Shown here: positions 55,855 to 64,000 of the stretch, piece by piece
Numbering within the stretch: position 1 is the stretch's first letter
Layout: each line of letters begins with the position of its first letter
Assembly (NCBI GenBank): GCA_015501595.1
Contig: JADNRX010000236.1
Span: forward strand, 23,224 to 87,223
Source of the DNA: Hymenopellis radicata
Lineage: Eukaryota; Basidiomycota; Agaricomycetes; Agaricales; Physalacriaceae
Direction of reading: 5' to 3'
Length of the DNA: 64,000 nucleotides
Made by a program: the position numbers and the translations under genes
The notes under the pieces: generated by a model
Database searches by the model: none
What the model was told of the DNA's origin: nothing
What the model saw: the letters and a program-made list of their open reading frames with translations, nothing else

Positions 55855-56201
55855 TGTGGGGGATTCGTGACGGTAACGATCCTTCCACACGAGGGTGTTT
55901 ATTCAGGTTGGTTCTAGGCGGGTTTCTCGAGAGAGGATTCGAGCAAGATGAGTGGGATGTAGAGTAATATTCCAAAAGTTCTTGTACATACAGTAAGAAC
56001 AGTGCTATTTAACGTCCGATGCACTGCCCTCGCGAGTAAGTACGAGTCATAGAATGTTCAAAACGAGTAATACACGACGTGTCGCCGTCGTGTCCATAAC
56101 GCGCGGGGATTGTACCGAAAACGTGTCCAACGTGTCCATAGGATGAGCGCCTATCTCCGCAGATCAGATAAGATAGCAGTAAAAATCACACGCCCGCTAC
56201 A
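55855..56201 (-). repeat. 5' LTR of the gag-only element
   Basis: 347 bp, identical by eye to the 3' LTR. Followed on the element strand by an A/T-rich leader of about 170 nt before the first gag ATG. No clear tRNA primer-binding match directly abuts the LTR. Confidence 0.95.
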
Positions 56202-56386
56202 TGTACTCTTTCATCTGTTATTTCTCTTGGTCTGTATTACTACTGCACCACTACCTCGTTACTCTACTTCTTGTGTTCGATTCTTTTCTCCCACCCTTGT
56301 AAGTACTTATATAAACGACTCCGTCACAATTTTATTGGTGTTTGCAGCCTCCAGGAGCTCTGGCCATGGGGGCTGCCTCTGGCTAT

Positions 56387-56898
56387 AACGACGATCTATC
56401 CGGCGGCCGGCCGACAGATGCGCTCCCACAAGTGTGGCGCAATAGGGCATAATTGATGACTGCCTGTCTGCTCGGGTTAAACGGGAGTTTATGCAACGGC
56501 AATCGGTGAGTGAGTGCACTCCCTCTATCTAGTACTGACCATAGTACTCACGCATCTCCACCTCACTCAGGTCGTAAGTGAGATGTCGCCGTGCGACGCG
56601 CGTTGAGGTTACTCGTTGTTTGTCGAGTTCATCATTCCTTTAGCAGCGTCATCGACGCTCTGTCTCTTTCTCTCATCGCGTCTTTGGCGGAATTGGCGCG
56701 TTTCCTACCACAGCGTCTTTGGCGCGTCTCCTCGGCGTACTTCGTGGCTGTGTTCTCCCTAATCTCTTTCAGGCATATCTGGCGCGACGGTGAGACAGTT
56801 CGCCAAACATCTCTTACCGTCGAGTCAGGTGGGTCTTCTTTATGACTTCGAACAGAAGTAGCTCTAACCGTCGAGCCTAATTCGTTCATCGTCGTTAC
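56387..56898. repeat. Diverged direct repeat, copy 2
   Basis: About 510 bp matching 51815-52266 with insertions. Shared blocks include CTCGGCGTACT, the CTCCCTAATCTCT block and CGAACAGAAGTAGCTCTAAC. The two copies were about 240 bp apart before the LTR element landed between them. Confidence 0.75.
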
Positions 56899-56975
56899 TG
56901 ATAACGACCATTGGCTCGGATATCTATCCGGCCGACAACGAGTTGTGGCGCAATTGGTGCCTGCCTGCACAGCAT
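56899..56975. repeat. Diverged direct repeat, partial copy 3
   Basis: Starts directly after copy 2 with CTGATAACGACCATTGGCTC and covers only the first 75 or so bases, so the repeat is arranged in tandem. Confidence 0.7.
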
Positions 56976-57048
56976 TTATTGAACTCCGCAGCACGCGTCA
57001 TCATCATCCCGCAGTCCGTCATCGATGACTCAACGACTCCAGAACGCG

Positions 57049-57057
57049 TATATAAAG
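57049..57057 (+). promoter_or_regulatory. TATA box of the small gene at 57094
   Basis: TATATAAAG lies 45 bp upstream of the ATG. Confidence 0.6.
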
Positions 57058-57093
57058 ACTGCGTGAACTAGCAACTTTGATAGCAATACGACC

Positions 57094-57491
57094 ATGCCCA
57101 GCATCCTCGACAAGATCAAATCCAAGACTACCCAGCGCGGTAAACAGAGCAAAGGGCAGGAAGAGCAGCAGTTTACGATCCAGCCACATCCTGCTGTATG
57201 TCCTCGGCGGCATTCCCTGTTCATTCGTGGAAGTTCTCATTTCGATATCTGTAGAAAACCAATGATCCCGCCGATCTACAGCCCGCACCTCCTGGTGGCG
57301 GACTGAGGTCTGATCCCGTCATGGGCGCCCACCACGCCCGGGACCCACATATCCCCAGTCCTCAAATCATGAACAACATGCCTGCGGCGATGGTGAGCAT
57401 TTGCCCATAGGTTACCTATATCATTGACACTAACAATCATCTGTAGAGCCGTGAAGAATATGCCAAGAGGGAGGCGGAACTTAACCGCTAA
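57094..57491 (+). CDS. Small conserved-looking hypothetical protein
   Basis: Three exons give about 95 residues. The first is MPSILDKIKSKTTQRGKQSK then GQEEQQFTIQPHPA. The second is KTNDPADLQPAPPGGGLRSD, then PVMGAHHARDPHIPSPQIMN and NMPAAM. The last is SREEYAKREAELNR. It is hydrophilic, with a basic start, Pro/Gly-rich middle and charged helical end, and has no signal peptide or membrane segment. I do not recognise a named family, but the exon phases agree and the composition is that of a real small protein. It sits immediately beyond the repeat block, with its own TATA box. Confidence 0.65.
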
Positions 57492-57638
57492 AGCCCACTC
57501 TTCATTAATGAACTACGATACGCTTCGTGTGCCCCATTGGATATCAGTACATTACCATTATAATGTGTATCAAGCAATTCTGCGAAAGATCTTTACATTC
57601 CAGCTAGCTTACAGTCAGTTCAAAGTTAAATTAATACA

Positions 57639-59822
57639 TCAGAACGCTGCTTGGGCCCTTGCTCGCTCCGCTATAGATCCTCTAGGCTCCCAAGCCGCTC
57701 TATGTTCGTCAACATGATGCAGTTCATCGCCCTCAAGCGCCCCCCAGGCACCCCCGCCCGGCGTCTCAATCACTAGCTTGTCTCCTTTCCCCATCCACAC
57801 AGTCGCCTTACCCCCAATGTTGATCTCCCGCGTCCCCGTCACGCCTTCTACCAAATCGCCATCCTCCTTCCGCAAGTTCTTCACCCACGTATTACGCCCC
57901 ATCCCACCAGGCCCTCCTCCCTCCAACCCATATGGCTGTCGAGTGCGACGCTACAAAGCAGAAGAGAAGTAATGAAAGAGCAGAAGACAGATAATTCTCA
58001 CCTCAGAAAGAATAGAAACCTGCATCGGCTCGAGCATCTCAATCTCCCTCACGACCCCCTCGCCGCCACGGAACTTCCCAACACCCGCCGAGCCCGTGCG
58101 CAATCCGAACTGGTGTACCATAACGGGATAGCGCCGTTCGAGGATCTCGACATCACCTATTCGCGTATTGGTGATGTGCGTGTGGATGCCCGACGTTCCG
58201 TGCCATGAGGGGCCAGCGCCTGAGCCTCCCGCGATTGTCTGCACAAAATGGTGAGCACGGAACACATGTAAAGAAAGGCAAGACAACAAACCTCGTAATA
58301 TCCCCATCCTGGGACGGCTTTTCCGTCTTTATCTTTTCCTCCTGCCCCAAAAGTCAGGTTACTGAAAATGAATGTCATTGGCTGCTTGAGAAAGCTGAAT
58401 AAAAAACCATACTTGGTGCATCCCTGACTCGCTGCACATGCATGGAACGCTTTCAGCACAACATCGACGATGCGCTGAGACGTGAGCACATTCCCACCGC
58501 ACACCGCCGCAGTTCTTGAAGGCGACAAAAGCGACTTGGGAGGGATTTTGACTACGCAAGTCAACCTTGACCGCAGATCAAAAAACAAGCCGACTTACTC
58601 TCAAGTGGCACAAGGCACCCAGCATTAAGCGGGATATCCAGATCCAACATCGCGCGCATACAGTAAATCACAGCGGAATGCACCACGGATATCGGCGCGT
58701 TGAGATTGCCCCGAACCTCGAATCCTGTCCCGGCGAAATCGAACACGGCCGAACCCTTCTCCTCATTTATGTCGACGCGCAGTTTGATGGGCGATCCGTC
58801 GTCGAGGTAGTCGACAGACGATAGGACGGTGCTTCCAGCGCGCTTCGCTACATCGCGCAGCAGGTTTCGGACAGACATTTCGGCGTTGGACCGGATGTGG
58901 TACATGTATTCCTGGACAGTCGGGAGGCCATAGTCATCGACAACTGTGAAAGTTAGCTTCAGTTGATAGAAGTCATAGGAAGTTCTACGCACTGGCATGG
59001 ATGAGCTGGATGCCTTTATGGTTGGCAGCGATTTGCTAGTCATGAAGGCATCAGATCAACACGTTGGAGGTTGGCGAAGTCGGCTCACCGCTTTCAAATC
59101 ACTCTCAACATCTCGGATATTCCGACATCCAGAGCTTCCGGGGTATTTCGCCGGCCGTTCAACCATATACTCGTATAAACCGTCCTTATTAAATATACCC
59201 TCGGATACGATTTTGAAGCTAACGATTTCAGCGCCCTCTTCGAAGATATTGACGGATGTCGGGGGCATTGACCCGGGGAGTATGCCGCCGATGTCGGCAT
59301 GGTGTCCGCGCGACGCGGTGAAGAATATGATCTCTTTGGTTTTGGAATCGAAGACGGGAGTGATGATGGTGATATCGGGAAGATGGCTGGAATTGAAGGG
59401 CGTTATCATAGGATACTCGGGATGTGGAGAGAAGGGCGTACGAGCCACCGGCATGTGGGGAGTTGGTCATTAGGACGTCGCCTTCCTTTAGGTCTTTTCC
59501 GTAGAGGTTCATCTGATATTTGACCGCGCTATGTCTATGTCAATGGGGTGTTTTATGAAAAGGTCAATACGCACAAGCTCATGGAACCAAGATGGATAGG
59601 AATGAAAGGCGCATTTGCAACAAGGTCTCCATCTGGTGCGAACAGAGCGCAAGAAAAGTCGAGACGTTCCTTGATATTTGTGCTTATCGAGGTTTGCTGC
59701 AGTGACCTGCCCATGGCTTCAGCAACGCTCATAAACCGATTGGCAAAGAGTGTTAGCAGAATGGGATCCGGAGCGTTCATCTTGCTGGGGGTGGAGGACA
59801 TGGTTGGAGATGGGAAAACCAA
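57639..59822 (-). CDS. Hydantoinase-B-like protein (C-terminal half of 5-oxoprolinase)
   Basis: The protein matches the HyuB half of ATP-dependent 5-oxoprolinase (OXP1), which opens 5-oxoproline to glutamate in the glutathione cycle. Motifs in order: [171 protein letters not shown] and [20 protein letters not shown]. About 600 residues in short exons. The HyuA (ATP-using) half that precedes HyuB in eukaryotic OXP1 is absent: only about 250 bp separate the start from the divergent UBR7 gene. A short upstream stretch ([20 protein letters not shown]) is also open. It is either a truncated gene or a stand-alone HyuB. Confidence 0.85.
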
Positions 59823-60070
59823 ACGCTTCGGCTAAATAGTCGAGTAGATTTCCGTACGAGTTCCGAAAGACTGCAAGTAGTGATTTCCTATTCCGAAGGT
59901 GTCTGTTTATCTCGGAATATCAATATCCAGGGAGAATATCGCAATCTAGATTAATGGGAAGTCGAAGACGAATGAGGTCGTGAACGCAGAAGGAGAAGGA
60001 GCGTTAGCATCACGTGCGCGGTATTCCTTAACTTGCAACCATCACCATCCCTCGTAGTTTTTGAGCAGAC

Positions 60071-61483
60071 ATGGCCGCTACGCTACAAGAATACCTGGAT
60101 TCTCAAGAAAATCTGTTAAAGGAGGCCTCAGAGGCCCTGCCTCACCAGTTCAACCAGTGTACATATCCGCTTGGCTCTCTCAGGTACTCGCGCATTCCCG
60201 TCTACACGCGCCTCCAGAAACTATATTTCCACTAGGCAGCCCGTTTACCTTTGCATAACGTGTAATCTCCCGCGTGGAATATGCTCAGCGTGTTCCATAG
60301 CGTGTCACACCGACCACGAGCAAACAGAGCTGTGCGTTCCCATCATCCATCACAACCATCGCTGAGCTTCTCCTAGATTTCCGAAACGCGACTTTCGATG
60401 TGATTGTCCTACATCTGCTCTTCCACACCCGTGTCACCTGCATAAAACGCCAGAGGAGCCGAACACGTCGAACGCGTATGGGCAAAACTTTGGCAGCGTG
60501 TTTTGTAGGTGCGGACGGCCGTATGATCCAAATACAGAGAGGGAGACTATGATTCAGTGTCTGTCGTGTGAGGTAAGTGGTATTTTGTGTTTCTTAATTA
60601 GTATATTGTTAACCTTTCGTAGGACTGGTTCCATGAATCATGCTGCAACCTTCGTGAAAAGCCCGAGCCAGAAGCAGAGGCACCTGCCGCGCCAGAAGGC
60701 GACATCGATGATGCGGCATCCGACGCGTCCTCTTCAGGCCTTCCGCCTCCCATGATACGCGCTTCAGACTACGACTCCTTTGTGTGTGCCGCTTGTGTCA
60801 GGAAAATCCCCACTCTCCTGCGCTATGCAGGGACCGAAGGATGTCTTATGGTGGTCCGTGATGCTCCTTCTCTCCCTTGGAAAGTTTCTGCCTCTGCGCA
60901 AGACCCCGTTGTCGTCGTTGTAGACGAAAGTGCATCTACCTCTGAAGCCCCCGTTGTGCCGTCAAAACGCGCTCTTTCTCCATCGGCGCGCGAAGGAGAA
61001 CGCGAAGCTAAAAAGCCCCGCGCGTGCCTTGCACCCCCGCTTAACCCTGTGGCGCAGCAGATTCTCGCCGACTCGTCTTCTGAATTGGGCGCAGGGGATG
61101 TGTTTCTTACGGAAGATTTCAGAGCGCGTTGGTGTCCATGTGACGAATGCCTTCCGTCACTGGAAGCTAACGCCTTTCTTCTTAAGGAAGAGGAGACGTA
61201 TGAAGCACCGGAAGACCAGATTCTGGACTTTCATTGGAAGAGCTTGGTATGCGCGCGCTCAATCGCCTTCCGCGGGAGAGGGCAATTGATGGGATTCACG
61301 CGTTTAATGCGATGCGGTACGTTGCGCGAGATGCTTTTGAGAGCTGTTAATGATTGATTTATTCATAGCGATAACTTGGTGCAGTATCTTCGGCCATTTG
61401 CGAATGAAGGAAAGGTAGTCGGTGATGAGGATGTCAAAGCGTTCTTTGACAACTTGAAGGAGCAGAGTGCGAAAGCTGTATAG
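60071..61483 (+). CDS. UBR7 / Mlo2-type UBR-box and PHD-finger protein
   Basis: A nuclear or cytosolic protein with an N-recognin UBR box and a PHD-like finger. Human UBR7 acts as a histone H2B ubiquitin ligase, and fission yeast mlo2 affects chromosome segregation. ATG 60071 gives MAATLQEYLDSQENLLKEAS then EALPHQFNQCTYPLGS. The UBR zinc ligands follow in CITCNLPRGICSACSIACHT, then FRCDCPTSALPHPCHLHKTP, FCRCGRPYDP and, after an intron, DWFHESCCNLREKP. A Ser/Glu-rich linker leads to YDSFVCAACVRKIPTLLRYA and, near the end, WCPCDECLPSLEA. The C-terminal helices end NLKEQSAKAV at 61483. About 400 residues, matching the family. Divergent from the HyuB-like gene. Confidence 0.92.
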
Positions 61484-61729
61484 TTATTTATCTTGTATGA
61501 ATGTATCTTGGTGGACATTTAAGCATCGTTGTGGTTCTCGAAGCCTTCAAGTGCTCTTCAAGCTTTTAAGCTTGAGTTACATTGCAATCTATTCCTGTCT
61601 TAAGGCCTAAGGCTCGCCGGAACCGACCGGCGACCGCCAATCTCCGCCAATGTGATAAATTTAAAATTAAAACTTATAATGTAGCCCCGCTTTTTCTCAC
61701 CTCCTACCACCCTCTCTGTGTCTGCTGCC

Positions 61730-63790
61730 ATGGGTCTGAGCTCGCAGGATTTCATAGAAGTCTGTATTTCTCATATTCTGTGCCGTCTAGGTCGAGCGAT
61801 TACACAGCGAGCAGGTCACCCCACCCGGATTGGCCTACATCGTCCTCGGCGGCTTCGTAGTTGGCGTGAGTTTGCCCTGCCCCTTTCGTCCCTCCAGATT
61901 CTCACAGGTTTGCTCTGGCAGTTCTCTATGTGTTCTTTGCTCGTCAAGGAGAAGGTATGTGCGACTCTACTGGTGTGATGTAATAATGTTCATCGTGTTG
62001 CAGCTGTACATCAATGAAGTCGTCCTCGGAACAGCATTTGGAATCATCATGGGCCCCCACGTCGCGAACGTGTTTGACCCGCGGGACTGGGGCGTAGAGA
62101 CGCAGAAGATCACGCTTGAAGTAATGCGCGTCGTTCTGCCATGGGTCTGTTCGCCATCGGCGTCGAGCTACCAAAGTCGTACATGGCGAAACATATCCGC
62201 GGTCTTTTGGTACTGGTCGTGCCCACCATGGCGATCGGCTGGGTCATTGTTGCAGGTGCGTACTTGGCGTGATTATGGTCATCACTGAACCCTGTGTAGG
62301 CATCTTAAAGGTGCTCTTTGGAGACTTGAATTTTGTCTCGTGTTTGGCTATCGCTGCCTGTCTGACTCCCACCGACCCTATTATATGCGCCGCGATCGTC
62401 GGTGAGTGCGCGCTCCGTTCCTGTATTGCTCATATTCACGATAACAGGAGGGAAATTCGCAATGAAGCATGTCCCGCTCAATCTTCGTCAGATTCTTTCC
62501 GCAGAGTCGCTGCTAATGATGGCCTTGGTATGTCCTTCTGTGTTAGAGTTTCTAGCTTTCCTTGACGCTGTCTTGTCAGCATATCCCTTTCTTTCTATTG
62601 CGATATATCTTACCGTTGAGACGTCCACGAGGGAAGCCATCGGAAAGTGGTTCCTCATTGGCTGGTTATGTGAATACTTTCTCTCGCATTGAGTACAACT
62701 TCTAACGGTTCGCTTTCAGATGAAGTTATCTTGGGAACAGTTCTTGGGGCTGTCTTAGGTATGTTTCTACTCATAGCAGAACATACGTAGCTGACTATAG
62801 CGCAGGAAGTATTTTCAACTGGCTGATGAAACTCTCTCACAACAAGGGTTTTATTGACCGCGAGTCCTACGTAGCACAGTATCTGGCCATGGCGCTCTTC
62901 ACTATTGGTATTGCCAGTACTATAGGAAGTGATGACCTCCTCGCTGCATTCGCTGCTGGTATGGCTCTCATCTCTTCGTTACTTCGCCCCAGGTAATTGA
63001 TCAATAATGGCAGGCACCGCGATTTCATGGGATGGTAACTTTAACACGCACACTGAAAACGAGATCTTTGCTTCGGTCATCGATCTGGTGCTCAACTGCG
63101 CATGCTTTGTTTACATCGGTGCCTGGCTCCCCTTCGAGTCGTTCAACATGCCTGAGTATGGTATCGAGCCGTGGCGCCTTTCCGTGCTGTTCATAGCGAT
63201 ATTGGCACTGCGCCGGATCCCTTCAATCTTGTTATTGTTCAAGTGGGTTCCTGAGATTACTACGTGGCAAGAGGCGCTGTTTTCAGGACATTTTGGTTCG
63301 TTGAGAGTTTTCACTATTTGATGTATCGGTGCTGACGTCGTTGGCAGGACCTGTGAGTATACTTGCTGTGGCTTTCAATGTTTCCTTACACGATCACGTT
63401 TGAAAAGATGGGCGTCGGCGCGATTTTCATCTCGACTCTGGCGGTGTCTCGTCTTCCAGTACCAAGCGATCCACCGGCCAATCAGGCAGAGTTGCTCGCC
63501 AAGGTTTGCAGCCTATTGTCTCCTTCATCGTATTAGGATCTATCATCACGTGCGTCTTGTCTATCCTTCGCATGTGCTTTGCTGACATACTGTAGATGGT
63601 CTCTCTATTCCCTTCTTCTCTTTGGGCGCACCATGTCGCTCACTATGACCGATCCACGACGCTGACCGGCTGCGGGCGGCTGAAAATGCTGACTACTTGC
63701 GTTCGTTAGCTACGGGCAAGCAGTTGGCACTGGACACTCAGACTGAGGTCCACATGCTTCTCATGGACCTGATCCACTTCAGATGAAGTG
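61730..63790 (+). CDS. NHA1: NHA1-type Na+/H+ antiporter (CPA family)
   Basis: A plasma-membrane antiporter exporting Na+ and K+ in exchange for H+. ATG 61730 gives MGLSSQDFIE. Many very short exons follow: VTPPGLAYIVLGGFVVG, LYINEVVLGTAFGIIMGPHV then ANVFDPRDWG, AIGVELPKSYMAKHIRGLLV, the ion-path motif ACLTPTDPIICAAIVG, LNLRQILSAESAANDGLA (the conserved Asn-Asp pair), IGSDDLLAAFAAGTAISWDG, FNTHTENEIFASVIDLVLN and FGPMGVGAIFISTLAVS. After SFIVLGSII the spliced frame gives WSLYSLLLFGRTM, one base out of phase with the expected HGLSIPFFSLG. Coding-like sequence (DADRLRAAENADYLRS) continues in another frame to about 63786. The 3' end is therefore uncertain, and an indel near 63596 is likely. The long hydrophilic tail of yeast Nha1 is not seen. 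Confidence 0.85.
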
Positions 63791-64000
63791 CATGTCGGCG
63801 CTACTACCTCACAAGATCGGGAAGCGGATCAACGACGATTAGTGTGAGTTGTGCAATCCACCCCCATTTTGACTGTTTTTGAAAACATTATGGCAGCCCG
63901 ATCTGGAAACTGGTCTGGTTAGCAAGGGCGTGCATTTCTCGGCTTTGGCCCAATGACATTTTCTGAAGTTGTTGTGGGTTGGTTTCGGAGCCCACTGCAA
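63791..64000. other. Right edge of window, no supported feature
   Basis: About 210 bp downstream of the antiporter. It may include its 3' end or a neighbouring gene cut by the window. Confidence 0.4.

Larger units (their letters stand above)
52320..56201 (-). mobile_element. Complete young LTR retroelement with gag only (TR-GAG-like)
   Basis: Two 347-bp LTRs (52320-52666 and 55855-56201), identical by eye and running TG..CA, bound 3,188 bp of internal sequence. The 5 bp on each side are TGTAC (52315-52319 and 56202-56206), a target-site duplication. The element reads on the minus strand: 5' LTR on the right, gag-like frames inside, 3' LTR on the left. No aspartic protease, reverse transcriptase, RNase H or integrase motif is seen, and the space is too short for them. 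It would therefore depend on enzymes from an autonomous relative. Confidence 0.95.

Overview
The window is nuclear DNA of a filamentous basidiomycete, most likely an Agaricomycete. The evidence is dense spliceosomal genes with GT..AG introns of about 45-60 bp, a Peroxidase_2 (unspecific peroxygenase-like) gene family, secreted plant-cell-wall and glycan hydrolases, BCS1-like AAA genes, orphan multi-pass membrane proteins and LTR/TIR elements. The species cannot be told from the sequence. Exon joins were worked out by hand from splice signals and protein-family conservation, so outer coordinates are firmer than internal exon edges.

Layout. 0-11 kb: partial APH-family kinase, secreted type-B carboxylesterase, ferric reductase and MFS sugar transporter, all on the minus strand. 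11-16.4 kb: two tandem BCS1-like AAA-ATPase genes. 17-21.1 kb: COQ8 (coenzyme Q kinase) divergent from an orphan membrane protein. 21.4-23.6 kb: a canonical calmodulin followed by a divergent calmodulin paralogue. 23.6-31.5 kb: a glycan-degradation run of GH92 mannosidase, GH12 endoglucanase and GH105 unsaturated rhamnogalacturonyl hydrolase, with a CsbD-like stress protein between them. 31.8-36.7 kb: RAX1-like RGS/membrane protein head to head with complex I subunit NDUFA2/B8, then a PTR2 peptide transporter.

37-49.3 kb is an accessory block: three direct tandem units (about 4.36, 4.40 and 2.9 kb), each carrying a heme-thiolate peroxygenase gene and a fragment of a ribosomal-L1-domain gene. 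The middle unit is a chimera: left half like unit C, right half like unit A, switching at the peroxygenase start codon. That is the product expected from unequal crossing-over. Next to the array is a 1,029-bp TIR element (25-bp inverted ends, 6-bp target duplication). After a monothiol glutaredoxin (GRX3/4 type) comes a very young 3,882-bp LTR element (identical 347-bp LTRs, TGTAC target duplication) that carries only a gag-like reading frame, inside an older repeat family. 57-64 kb: a small conserved-looking protein, a lone hydantoinase-B half of 5-oxoprolinase, a UBR7/Mlo2-type UBR-box/PHD protein and an NHA1-type Na+/H+ antiporter near the right edge.

How the genes fit together: the secreted hydrolases (GH12, GH105, GH92, carboxylesterase) and importers (sugar MFS, PTR2) suit a saprotroph feeding on plant material. 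The peroxygenases need heme and H2O2, and the ferric reductase serves iron supply. Several genes, and the copies within the repeats, differ by single-base indels. Residual assembly errors must be excluded before any of them is called a pseudogene.
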